Assembly: GCA_011772495.1 (NCBI GenBank)
Contig: WVZL01000001.1
Coordinates: 1-64,000 of the forward strand
Reading direction: 5' to 3'
From: Candidatus Aminicenantota bacterium
GTDB lineage: Bacteria; Acidobacteriota; Aminicenantia; Aminicenantales; Aminicenantaceae
DNA length: 64,000 nucleotides
Positions 39,428 to 47,434 of the stretch are shown one piece after another; the first letter of the stretch is position 1; the number at the start of each line of letters is the position of its first letter. Both the position numbers and the translations under genes were made by a program. Below the pieces are notes generated by a model that worked only from the letters and a program-made list of their open reading frames with translations, had not been told where the DNA came from and ran no database searches.

Positions 39428-39457
39428 ATTATAAATATCTTAATCGAAATATTTCAA
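39428..39457 (-). promoter_or_regulatory. Sigma-70-type promoter for cysK
   Basis: On the minus strand TTGAAA (39457-39452), an 18-base spacer and a perfect TATAAT (39433-39428). The predicted start, near 39421, lies downstream of the ATG at 39426, which supports a later start codon for cysK. Confidence 0.65.
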
Positions 39458-39558
39458 ATCTTTTCTTTAAATTTTTTACAGGATAAGAAGAGACATTTTT
39501 TCCATCTTTGAAGACCTCTAGAGTTGAGCCTCTTCTGGCCAGAGAAGCAAAAAACCTC

Positions 39559-39587
39559 TTGACAAGTGGAACTAGATTCATTATTTT
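39559..39587 (+). promoter_or_regulatory. Sigma-70-type promoter of the reductase operon
   Basis: TTGACA (39559-39564), a 17-base spacer and TATTTT (39582-39587). The palindrome at 39585-39616 overlaps the -10 box and the expected start site near 39594, which would let a bound regulator block RNA polymerase. The leader to ATG 39618 is only about 24 bases and lacks a clear ribosome-binding site. Confidence 0.7.
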
Positions 39588-39616
39588 TATGGTAACCAAT
39601 ATTGGATACCATAAAA
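39585..39616. promoter_or_regulatory. 32-bp operator-like palindrome
   Basis: The site is symmetric about 39600/39601, with inner CCAATATTGG perfect and outer arms TTTTATGGTA and TACCATAAAA; only the pair 39595/39606 mismatches. It covers the -10 box and start site of the promoter for the winged-helix/GNAT gene and ends two bases before its ATG. This is the expected layout of an autoregulated repressor site. Confidence 0.75.
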
Positions 39617-39617
39617 T

Positions 39618-40271
39618 ATGGATAACGACTTTCAAGAAAAGATCCTGGAAATCCTCAGGGCCTCTCCTTCCGGCCTTCAAATGGAAGAAATAGCCTTTCA
39701 ACTGGGGTTGACTCGCCATACGGTTGCCAAATATTTAGAAATTCTTCGGGCCGAGGGAAGAATCCACTTCAAGAAAGTTGGTCGCTCTAAACTCTGGAAA
39801 GAGATTTCTACGACAACCAATATCAGGATACTGGGAATGAATGATTTGGAAGATATCTTGAGAATTGAAGAAAGGATTGAGAAGGAGCGCGACTTTCACA
39901 GCCCAGAGAGAATGCAATACTTGAAGGAGACAGCCAGGTATCACCTCCAGCACGGTGATCCTCTGATGAGCCTCGGAGCCGAGATTGACGAAAGGCTGGT
40001 GGGATTTATTTTTGGCGAAGTCAGGCTCTGGGAGTTTGGGCGAGGAGAAAAAACCGGTTGGATCAAAGTGCTCGGAGTTGATCCTGAATACCAAGGTAAA
40101 GGGATTGGACGCAAATTGGGCGAAAACCTCCTCGGCCATTTCCAGCGGAAAAACATCAAGAAAGTCAGAACCTTGGTGGACTGGCACGAAGGGAACTTGA
40201 TTTCCTATTTCAAGTCCTTAGGTTTCGATATCCTCAATATGATTCCTCTTGAGAAGGAGTTGAAGAAATGA
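39618..40271 (+). CDS. Winged-helix/GNAT fusion protein, probable regulator of the reductase operon
   Basis: A 217-residue fusion. Residues 1-62 form a winged helix-turn-helix (recognition region about 20-44, GLQMEEIAFQLGLTRHTVAKYL). Residues 69-217 form a GNAT acetyltransferase fold with the acyl-CoA loop QGKGIG (159-164) and VLGVDPEYQGKG. It overlaps the first reductase gene by four bases (ATGA), so it is translated with it. By analogy with BzdR (helix-turn-helix fused to a shikimate-kinase-like sensor), the GNAT domain could sense an acyl-CoA; it could instead acetylate an enzyme, as BadL does. Both are inference. ATG 39618 was chosen as the first start after the operator. Confidence 0.75.
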   Translation: MDNDFQEKILEILRASPSGLQMEEIAFQLGLTRHTVAKYLEILRAEGRIHFKKVGRSKLWKEISTTTNIRILGMNDLEDILRIEERIEKERDFHSPERMQYLKETARYHLQHGDPLMSLGAEIDERLVGFIFGEVRLWEFGRGEKTGWIKVLGVDPEYQGKGIGRKLGENLLGHFQRKNIKKVRTLVDWHEGNLISYFKSLGFDILNMIPLEKELKK

Positions 40272-41392
40272 TGGAAAAGTTTAAAGAGTGGTATGAGAAA
40301 CGCCACGATTATGCACAAGAATGGAAGAATAAGACCGGAGGAAAGGTTGTCGGCTATTTTTGCACTTATGTCCCTGAAGAGATTCTGTATGCTGCAGGAG
40401 TGCTTCCAGTCAGAATTCTGGGCAGCCATGAGCCTCAAGATGTGACTGAACCCCATATTTTTGGAATGTACTGCCCCTTCTGCCGCGATTGTTTAGCTCA
40501 AGGATTAAAAGGAAAGTATGATTATCTCGATGGCATCATGATTGCTCAGAGTTGTTTGCATATCCGCCAGACCTACACCTCTTGGAAGATCCATAAGCCA
40601 GTGGATTTTAGTTACTACCTTCCTATGCCCAACAATGTTCAGAGCAAAAGATCTCTTCCTTATTTGAAAGGAGAGTTGGAAGTTTTTAAAAAGGCCGTCG
40701 AGGAATGGACTGGAAAGACGATTACCGACGATGATTTAAACAAGGGTATTGAAATCATGAATACGTCCCGAGCTTTGACCAGAAAGCTCTATGATTTACG
40801 AAAGGAATCCAACCCGCCTCTCTCTGGCCTGGAAGCCATGTATGCTGTGGTCGCCAGCCAGATGGTGGATAAAAAAGATTACAATGAAACCCTTCAGGAG
40901 TTACTGGAGAAATTGCCTCGGCGCCAGCTGGAGAACAGCTCCAAGATCAGGTTGATGATACTGGGAAGTGAGGATGACGATACAGAATTTGTGGAAATGG
41001 TAGAATCGCTGGGAGCCATCTTTGTCGTGGATGATCACTGCACTGGCAGTCGCTATTTCTGGAATGAGGTGAGTTCTAACGGGAATCCTCTAGAGGCTAT
41101 TGCCGCGCGTTATGTGGAAAGAGTTCCCTGTCCCAGCAAAGACTGGCCGGAGAGGACCAGGATTGAGCATATAAAAAAACTGGCTCAAGACTGGAAGGTT
41201 CAAGGAGCCGTGGTCATCCAACAGAAGTTCTGCGACCCTCATGAACTCGACATTCCGGCCATTATCAAGAGTCTCAAGGAGGAGGGGATACCTGCTCAAT
41301 TCTTAGAATTTGATGTGACTGTGCCTATTGGGCAGTTTAAAACCAGGGTCGAAGCATTCCTGGAAATGCTGGGGGAAGAGGACTTATACTAA
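40268..41392 (+). CDS. bzdN: Benzoyl-CoA-reductase-type subunit, HgdB family (BzdN/BcrC-like)
   Basis: A 374-residue HgdB-family protein. The family binds an active-site [4Fe-4S] cluster that delivers low-potential electrons to an acyl-CoA. Candidate ligands are C32, C69, C72, C75 and C96. [20 protein letters not shown] is the diagnostic N-terminal segment and [30 protein letters not shown] the C-terminal one. It pairs with the next gene as the substrate-reducing half of the enzyme. The set of six genes fits the Azoarcus-type reductase better than 2-hydroxyacyl-CoA dehydratases, which lack the large flavoprotein. The exact substrate (benzoyl-CoA, a methyl- or hydroxy-derivative) cannot be read from sequence. 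Confidence 0.75.
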   Translation: MMEKFKEWYEKRHDYAQEWKNKTGGKVVGYFCTYVPEEILYAAGVLPVRILGSHEPQDVTEPHIFGMYCPFCRDCLAQGLKGKYDYLDGIMIAQSCLHIRQTYTSWKIHKPVDFSYYLPMPNNVQSKRSLPYLKGELEVFKKAVEEWTGKTITDDDLNKGIEIMNTSRALTRKLYDLRKESNPPLSGLEAMYAVVASQMVDKKDYNETLQELLEKLPRRQLENSSKIRLMILGSEDDDTEFVEMVESLGAIFVVDDHCTGSRYFWNEVSSNGNPLEAIAARYVERVPCPSKDWPERTRIEHIKKLAQDWKVQGAVVIQQKFCDPHELDIPAIIKSLKEEGIPAQFLEFDVTVPIGQFKTRVEAFLEMLGEEDLY

Positions 41393-41403
41393 GGAGGCGT
41401 TCG

Positions 41404-42714
41404 ATGAGCCCAAAATATGAAACAGAGTCTTTGAAGTGCTGGAATAAAGCCAAAGAAATCAGGAACGAATATTATCACAACTATGCCAAAGCTCATGAGC
41501 AAGGTGGCCTTCGCTGGGCAGGTGGGGCTTGGTCCTTTGATGCCATTCCCGCGGGTCTCGGCGATGATGTCTATCCTTTAACAGGAGAACCTTATGCGGC
41601 TTCAGTAGCTTGGAATAAAGACTTTGCTCTCAAATGCCATGAAGCCGTGGAAAAAGCGGGGTTTGCTCGAGACCTGTGTTCCTACATGCGGAATTATTGG
41701 GGATCTATCATGCTCAATGAGTATGTCTTTGGAGGGGAGTTCCCGAAGCCCGATTTCATCTGGCAGGATCACATTTGCTGCTCCCATTCCAAATGGTACC
41801 AGGTCGTTCGTGATTTAGAAGGGGGAGATATTCCCTATTATTCTATCGATGTCAGTGTTGGCCCCTATGATGAACTCACCGAGAACAGGCTTGAGTACGT
41901 CGTGGGCCAGATGCTGGATGGAATCGATTGGCTGGAGGCTGCGACTGGAAGAAAATATGATGATGAGAAGCTGACTAAGGCTGTATACAATCACTGCCGG
42001 TCCACGTCTCTTTGGGCTGAGGTCTGCGCCTATAATAAAACGATTCCCGCCCCGCTGGATGAGAAGACCATGTATTCCCTCTATGTCTTGGGAACTCTCC
42101 ACAAGAGCAGCCAGGACGTGGCTGATTTTTACGAGGAACTCCGGGATGAAGTGAAGGATCGAGTTAAAAGAGGAATCGCCGCGGTTGCGAATGAACAGTG
42201 TCGGGTTATGAGCGATACCCAGCCTCCTTGGGCATTCCTGAAGATATTCCGCTACCTTGAAAAATACGGCTGTGTTTCTATCGGTTCTCTCTATACTTTT
42301 GGCTTGATCGGCATGTGGGATATTGAGGAGGATGGAACCTGGGGACCGCGAAAAACTCCCCAGGATGAAGGTTTAGAGATAAAGGACCGTGAACAGGCTC
42401 TTCGTGTTTTAGCTTCCTGGGAATTGAAAAAACCTGAATGGCAGCATTTCTACTCTCCAGAACTCAAGAACGAGATGATGATCAGGATTGGAAAAGAATG
42501 GAAGCTTGATGGAGTCATGCTCCACTACAACCGAGGTTGTGAAGGCTTGAGTTTGGGTATTGCCGAAAACAGGCTAGCCTTGATCGAGGCCGGCTTTCCG
42601 GTGATGACGTTCGAAGGCAACATGGGAGATGAGCGAGAGTTTGATGAGGCTCAGACTGTAAATCGAATCGATGCTTTCATGGAGAGCCTTGACTTGAAAA
42701 AAATTGAGGAATAA
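41404..42714 (+). CDS. bzdO: Benzoyl-CoA-reductase-type subunit, HgdB family (BzdO/BcrB-like)
   Basis: A 436-residue partner of the preceding subunit. Conserved pieces are [36 protein letters not shown] and [18 protein letters not shown], followed by [12 protein letters not shown] near the end, all as expected for the larger HgdB-family subunit that holds the second cluster. AAGGAGG lies eight bases ahead of ATG 41404. It lies 11 bases after the first subunit. A 151-base gap with a 9-bp repeat tract separates it from the ATPase genes, so the expression of the two halves may differ. Confidence 0.75.
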   Translation: MSPKYETESLKCWNKAKEIRNEYYHNYAKAHEQGGLRWAGGAWSFDAIPAGLGDDVYPLTGEPYAASVAWNKDFALKCHEAVEKAGFARDLCSYMRNYWGSIMLNEYVFGGEFPKPDFIWQDHICCSHSKWYQVVRDLEGGDIPYYSIDVSVGPYDELTENRLEYVVGQMLDGIDWLEAATGRKYDDEKLTKAVYNHCRSTSLWAEVCAYNKTIPAPLDEKTMYSLYVLGTLHKSSQDVADFYEELRDEVKDRVKRGIAAVANEQCRVMSDTQPPWAFLKIFRYLEKYGCVSIGSLYTFGLIGMWDIEEDGTWGPRKTPQDEGLEIKDREQALRVLASWELKKPEWQHFYSPELKNEMMIRIGKEWKLDGVMLHYNRGCEGLSLGIAENRLALIEAGFPVMTFEGNMGDEREFDEAQTVNRIDAFMESLDLKKIEE

Positions 42715-42790
42715 AAAGCAGGGAGAAAGGAAATAGAGTGCTCAAAGCACAAAAATCAACACCCAATATTTAAGAAGATAAGGAGGGAAT

Positions 42791-42853
42791 AACTAGACAA
42801 GCTAGATAAACTGGACAAACTAAACAAACTAGATAAACTAGACAAACTCAATT
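42791..42853 (+). repeat. 9-bp tandem repeat tract, locus 4
   Basis: Seven units in strict 9-base phase (AACTAGACA, AGCTAGATA, AACTGGACA, AACTAAACA, AACTAGATA, AACTAGACA, then AACTCAATT) stand between the second reductase subunit and the first ATPase gene, ending directly at TAGGAGG. This is the most regular tract in the window. Confidence 0.85.
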
Positions 42854-42865
42854 TAGGAGGTTGAA

Positions 42866-43645
42866 ATGAGAGTCAGTGGAATCGATTGTGGAGCCAAATT
42901 CGTCAAAGCGCTGATTCTTGATGATGATAAAATCCTGGCCAAGGGTTCAGCCGCCAGCGGCTTTGATCAGAAAGCATCGGCCCAGGAAGCCTTGGGCAAG
43001 GCCTTGAAAGAGGCCGGCTTTTCCATGGAAGAGCTGGAACACATAACAGCCACTGGGACCGGAAAGGAGGAGGCGGCTTTTGCCCAAACAACGGTCACCG
43101 AAGTGGGAGCCAATGCCAAGGCTATGAGCGCTCTTCATCCTTCGGTAAGGACAGTGATTGATGTTGGAGCCGAAGAAGGTCGAGCCATCAGGATCGATGA
43201 TAAAGGAAAGGTTGTTGATTTTGCGATTAACGAAAAATGTGCCGCCGGGGCTGGCACCTTCACCGAAACCATGGCTAGAGCCCTTGAAATCAAGGTGGAG
43301 GAAATAGGTCCCCTCTCCCTGAAATCTCAGAAAGCCGTCCCCATGAACGCTCAGTGTGCTGTTTTTGCTGAATCCGAGGTTGTCAGCTTGATTCATGCTA
43401 AACACTCCAAGGAAGATATTGCCCGGGCAGTCCATGATGCTATTGCTGACCGGATCGCTTCTCTATCCCGTAAGATTGGGCTCGAGAAGGATGTGGCCCT
43501 GGTGGGTGGAGTGGCTAGGAATGTCGGTTTTGTAGATTCCTTGAAACGAGATCTGCAGCTTGATCTGCTTATTCCCGAGGACCCAGAGTATTCATGCGCG
43601 TTGGGTGCGGCCTACGTGGCGCTTGAAAAGGCAAAAGGAGGTTAA
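42866..43645 (+). CDS. bzdP: Activating ATPase subunit, BadF/BadG/HgdC family (BzdP-like)
   Basis: A 259-residue ASKHA-fold ATPase. In this family two such subunits share one [4Fe-4S] cluster and couple ATP hydrolysis to low-potential electron transfer. Nucleotide motifs are GIDCGAKFVKALIL at the N-terminus, VIDVGAEEGRAI (residues 97-108) and VALVGGVARN near the end. Cluster ligands are C125 (NEKCAAGAGTF) and C164 (NAQCAVFAESEV). TTAGGAGG lies seven bases ahead of ATG 42866. It is followed one base later by its partner. Confidence 0.8.
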   Translation: MRVSGIDCGAKFVKALILDDDKILAKGSAASGFDQKASAQEALGKALKEAGFSMEELEHITATGTGKEEAAFAQTTVTEVGANAKAMSALHPSVRTVIDVGAEEGRAIRIDDKGKVVDFAINEKCAAGAGTFTETMARALEIKVEEIGPLSLKSQKAVPMNAQCAVFAESEVVSLIHAKHSKEDIARAVHDAIADRIASLSRKIGLEKDVALVGGVARNVGFVDSLKRDLQLDLLIPEDPEYSCALGAAYVALEKAKGG

Positions 43646-43646
43646 G

Positions 43647-44519
43647 ATGGAGAAAGAATACTGGAGATGGCCAGAATCGCGATGGACAGCTCCAGATATT
43701 GACTGGAAATCTGGAGACATTATTTCAGCAGGGGTGGATGTCGGTTCTGTGAGTTCACAGGCTGTGGTCATGGTTGATGGTCAGCTTTTCTGCTACAGCA
43801 ACATCCGCACCGGCTCCGATAGTCCGGAGAGCGCCCAAAAAGCGATGGATAAGGCGCTGGAAGAGACTGGCTCAACCCTGAAAGACGTTCATTACACTGT
43901 TGGGACTGGCTACGGAAGAGTCAATGTTCCCTTTGCTGACCGGGCCATAACCGAGATAGCCTGCCATGCCCGGGGTGCCAATTTCATGTACGGGCCCTCG
44001 ATCAGGACGATCCTTGATATGGGTGGCCAGGATTGCAAAGCCATTCACTGTGATAACAAGGGGAAGGTCACCAACTTCTTGATGAATGACAAGTGTGCTG
44101 CCGGGACTGGACGCGGTATGGAAGTCTTTGCTGACCTCCTCTCCATACCCATAGAGGAGATGGGGAGTCTATCCTTTAAAGTCGAGGAGGAGCCAGAACC
44201 AGTGAGTTCCACCTGCGTTGTCTTTGCCAAATCTGAAGCAGTAGGGCTCTTACGAAAAGGATGGCCTAAGGAGAAGGTTTTAGCAGCTTATTCCTCAGCC
44301 ATGGCTCACCGGGTTGTGGAGCTCTTAGAGAGAATAGGGATCGAGAAGGAATTTGCTGTAACCGGAGGCATTGCCAAGAATGAGGGGGTAGTCAAAAGAA
44401 TAGAGGCCGAGCTGAGTATCAAAGCTCTGGAGCCTCAACATGATACCCAAATCGCTGGAGCTTTGGGAGGGGCTCTCTTTGCCAAGGCTTTGGTCGAGAA
44501 ACAGAGAGGCTTAAGATAA
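43647..44519 (+). CDS. bzdQ: Activating ATPase subunit, BadF/BadG/HgdC family (BzdQ-like)
   Basis: From ATG 43647 (AAAGGAGG ahead) the protein is 290 residues, the second ASKHA subunit. It has an N-terminal extension of about 25 residues (EYWRWPESRWTAPDIDW) before ISAGVDVGSVSSQAVVM. ILDMGGQDCKAI is the phosphate-2 region; cluster ligands are C150 (NDKCAAGTGRGMEV) and C190 (SSTCVVFAKSE). The frame is open upstream inside the previous gene, but the ribosome-binding site and alignment favour this start. Forms a heterodimer with the preceding subunit. Confidence 0.8.
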   Translation: MEKEYWRWPESRWTAPDIDWKSGDIISAGVDVGSVSSQAVVMVDGQLFCYSNIRTGSDSPESAQKAMDKALEETGSTLKDVHYTVGTGYGRVNVPFADRAITEIACHARGANFMYGPSIRTILDMGGQDCKAIHCDNKGKVTNFLMNDKCAAGTGRGMEVFADLLSIPIEEMGSLSFKVEEEPEPVSSTCVVFAKSEAVGLLRKGWPKEKVLAAYSSAMAHRVVELLERIGIEKEFAVTGGIAKNEGVVKRIEAELSIKALEPQHDTQIAGALGGALFAKALVEKQRGLR

Positions 44520-44520
44520 A

Positions 44521-44808
44521 ATGTTAGCTAACTACGGCTACAAGAACGGCTCAGGGGATTATTTCATCACGATTGATACCGACAAATGTGATGGTTGTGG
44601 CAATTGCGTGCCTGCTTGTCCCTTTGGAGTTCTAGAAGTCGGTGAAGATGAGAATGATCCCTTTAGAGAAGAACCCGTGGCCAAGGTTTCAGAATTTCAC
44701 CGGAAGAAGATTAAATACTCCTGTGCACCCTGTAAACCCATGAAGAAAAGAAAACCTCTGCCCTGTATGAATGTCTGTAGCCCTGGAGCGATAGCCCACT
44801 CTTGGTAA
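44521..44808 (+). CDS. bzdM: 2[4Fe-4S] ferredoxin of the reductase operon
   Basis: A 95-residue ferredoxin with cluster one at C23, C26, C29 and C33 (CDGCGNCVPACP) and a looser second set at C68, C71, C82 and C86 (CAPCKP...CMNVCSPGA). It likely carries electrons from the flavoprotein at 44858 to the ATPase subunits. ATG 44521 lies one base after the previous stop. The gene symbol follows the Azoarcus order and is tentative. Confidence 0.8.
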   Translation: MLANYGYKNGSGDYFITIDTDKCDGCGNCVPACPFGVLEVGEDENDPFREEPVAKVSEFHRKKIKYSCAPCKPMKKRKPLPCMNVCSPGAIAHSW

Positions 44809-44857
44809 AAGAAGCCAGATTATCTAAACTGGTTAGACTCGCTGAACGGAAAGGTTT

Positions 44858-47392
44858 TTGGGTAAGAGCCTGATGGATGTCGCTTTAACCATAGATGGCC
44901 GTAAATTAAAGGCCAAGGAAGGGCAGACTGTTCTAGATGTCGCCTTGAGTTCTGGTGTCTACATTCCTCATTTATGTCATCATCCGGACTTGCCCTCCTT
45001 TCGGAAAGCCACTCCTCTTGATGAATGCTATCGTGGTCAGGACAAATACCTTCCTGACGGACAGGGCAACGATTACCAAGGCTGTGGTCTGTGTCTGGTC
45101 GATATCAAAGGTCAGGAAGAACCTGTTCTCTCCTGTGTCACCCCGGTTGAGGAAGGCCTGGAAATCATAATCCAGTCCAACGAATTAGACGCTCTGCGTC
45201 AACAGAACTTGGCCTCTCTCCTGACTCATCATCCTCGTGCTTGTCTCATCTGTGCTCAAAAAGAGGGCTGCAGCTTGACCCAGTGTTCCACCAATGTCCC
45301 TGAGGAAGAGCGGTGCTGTCCACAGTTTGATTTTTGCGAGCTGCGCCAGGTGGCTGAATACATAGGTCTTAGAGAAGATATGCCCCGCTATGTCCCTCGC
45401 TATCTTTACACCGAAGAAGACAAACCTCTTTTCATCAGGGACTACAACCTTTGTGTGAGTTGTCTCCGTTGTGTGAGGGTTTGCGGAGATATTATAGGAG
45501 CTAAAGCTCTTGGGTATGTTATGGTTAATAATGAAATTATTGTCGGAACGTCCCATCCTTCTCTCGAGGAATCTGGGTGCCGTTATTGCGGAGCGTGTGT
45601 CGAGGTCTGCCCGACTGGTGCTCTTCGCGATAAAGAGCTCAAAGCGGGAGATCGCAGGGCTTCGTTGGTGCCTTGTGTATCCCATTGCCCCCTGGAAATA
45701 GATATTCCTTCTTATGTCAGTTTCATTTCCCAGGGGAATTACAGAGAAGCAGCCAGGATCATAAGAGAAAGAGTTCCTTTTGGCCTAAGCCTTGGATACA
45801 TCTGTCATCATCCCTGTGAAGAGGAATGCCGGAGAAGAGAACTCAACCAAGCTATCGCCATTTGTGACCTGAAGCGCTTTGCTCTCCAGATGGAAAAATC
45901 CCAGGGCACGGTATCAAAAGAGAAGGAAACAGGGAAAAAAGTTCATATCGTTGGGGCCGGCCCCGCTGGTCTGGTGGCCGCCCATTTTTTAGTCAAGTTG
46001 GGGCATACTGTAACCGTGTATGAGAATCAACCTGAACCTGGGGGAATGCTCAGGTGGGCAATTCCCGAATACCGACTCCCGACGGATGTTATTCAGGGAG
46101 AGATAGAAAACATAAGAGCGATGGGAGTTGAAATTCTGGCCAAATCCCCCTACAAGAATGAAAATCTTCTCCAGGATACGGCTTCCAGGACCTGGGATGC
46201 TCTCTTCTTAGCTTCGGGAGCTCAGAAAAGTAAGAAAATTGAGGTGGAAGGCCTAGATCTGGAGGGCATTCACTGGGGGCTAGATTTCCTCAGAAAGGTC
46301 AAGCGAGGAGAGACAATCGAGCTCAGCGGAAGAGTTGTCGTGATTGGAGGCGGGAATGTCGCCCTGGATGCAGCTATGACAGCGCTCCGTCTCGGAGCTT
46401 CAGGAGTAGAGCTTGTCTGCCTGGAGAAGAGAGAAGAAATGCCAGCTTTCCGGTGGGAAATTCAGGAGGCCGAAGAGGAAGGGGTCGTCATCCATCCAGG
46501 TTGGGGACCTCAAAAGATAGACGGCGCGGGGAACAAGGTCAAAGGAGTTGTCCTGGTAAGCTGCACCCGAGTTTTTGACGAGAAGGGGAGATTCAATCCT
46601 TCTTTTGACTCCTCTCAGAGCAAGTTCCTCGAGGCCCAGACAGTGATACTGGCTGTCGGTCAGAGCCCTGATTCGTCCTACTTGCCACCCGAGCTAGGAA
46701 TAAAATTGACCTCAGAAGGCCTGATTCAGGTCAATCCTGAAACCCTGGAGACAAGCATTGCAGGGATATTTGCTGGGGGAGAAGCAGCCTTGGGACCTTC
46801 CTCGGCTGTAGAAGCCATGGCCCTGGGAAGAAAGGCAGCGGATTCCATTGATAAATTTTTGGGTGGAAAAGGATTGTCAGAAGAGTCCTATTCCCCCCAG
46901 AAAGTAGAGAAGACACCCTTGTGGATGGGACAGGAAAAAGGTTTTCGGTCTTGGGAAAGAGAACCCGTAGCCACTCTTTCGCTGGCTGAGCGTCTCCAGT
47001 CCTTTGACCTGATTCACCGGTGCTATGAGGAAGATGGAGCTCAGAAAGAAGCCAACCGGTGTCTGAAATGCAACCTGAGATTTCGACTGGCATCTGCTGT
47101 CCTTCCCCCTGAGAAATGGCTGGAGTTCAACTCCGAAGCGGTTAACCAGGTTCCTGAGTCAGAAGGAGCCTTTCAGCTTCTCGACGAGGAGAAACTTATT
47201 ATTTATATTGCCGGAACTCAGAATCTGAGACAATCCCTTCAGGAAGAGCTCTCTTCCCGCCCAGAAGCGCGGTATTTTAACTATGTTGAGGACCCCATGT
47301 ATACTAAGAAGGAGAGTGAGCTCATCCAGCAGTTCCTCCAGAAACACGGTCATCTTCCTCCAGGAAATGAGGATGTCGAGGACTTGTTCTAA
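44858..47392 (+). CDS. bzdV: Multi-cluster NAD(P)H:ferredoxin-type oxidoreductase (BzdV-like)
   Basis: An 844-residue cytosolic iron-sulfur flavoprotein, likely the electron source for the reductase. Order of domains: [2Fe-2S] plant-type (C40, C76, C79, C93, with an unusual 35-residue spacing after C40); NuoG-like His-Cys cluster (H125, C129, C132, C138); two [4Fe-4S] (C199/202/205/209 and C241/244/247/251); GltD-like N-terminal cluster region (C273, C277, C316, C320, C324); FAD site VGAGPAGL (from residue 365); NAD(P) site VIGGGNVALDAA. The start could be TTG 44858 (AAAGG ahead) or ATG 44873. It ends the operon. GltD-type electron bifurcators look similar. Confidence 0.8.
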   Translation: MGKSLMDVALTIDGRKLKAKEGQTVLDVALSSGVYIPHLCHHPDLPSFRKATPLDECYRGQDKYLPDGQGNDYQGCGLCLVDIKGQEEPVLSCVTPVEEGLEIIIQSNELDALRQQNLASLLTHHPRACLICAQKEGCSLTQCSTNVPEEERCCPQFDFCELRQVAEYIGLREDMPRYVPRYLYTEEDKPLFIRDYNLCVSCLRCVRVCGDIIGAKALGYVMVNNEIIVGTSHPSLEESGCRYCGACVEVCPTGALRDKELKAGDRRASLVPCVSHCPLEIDIPSYVSFISQGNYREAARIIRERVPFGLSLGYICHHPCEEECRRRELNQAIAICDLKRFALQMEKSQGTVSKEKETGKKVHIVGAGPAGLVAAHFLVKLGHTVTVYENQPEPGGMLRWAIPEYRLPTDVIQGEIENIRAMGVEILAKSPYKNENLLQDTASRTWDALFLASGAQKSKKIEVEGLDLEGIHWGLDFLRKVKRGETIELSGRVVVIGGGNVALDAAMTALRLGASGVELVCLEKREEMPAFRWEIQEAEEEGVVIHPGWGPQKIDGAGNKVKGVVLVSCTRVFDEKGRFNPSFDSSQSKFLEAQTVILAVGQSPDSSYLPPELGIKLTSEGLIQVNPETLETSIAGIFAGGEAALGPSSAVEAMALGRKAADSIDKFLGGKGLSEESYSPQKVEKTPLWMGQEKGFRSWEREPVATLSLAERLQSFDLIHRCYEEDGAQKEANRCLKCNLRFRLASAVLPPEKWLEFNSEAVNQVPESEGAFQLLDEEKLIIYIAGTQNLRQSLQEELSSRPEARYFNYVEDPMYTKKESELIQQFLQKHGHLPPGNEDVEDLF

Positions 47393-47434
47393 TTTGTCCA
47401 TTATTGTATCCTAATCATTCTGAAGTCGATTCGT

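Noticed and set aside
39429-39719. Minus-strand frame of 96 codons between cysK and the regulator gene
   Set aside because: It would cross the cysK promoter, the operon promoter and the palindrome, has no ribosome-binding site and overlaps the recognisable winged-helix domain on the other strand.
388-42853. The 9-bp repeat tracts as CRISPR arrays
   Set aside because: Units are only nine bases with no spacers, and no cas gene is present.
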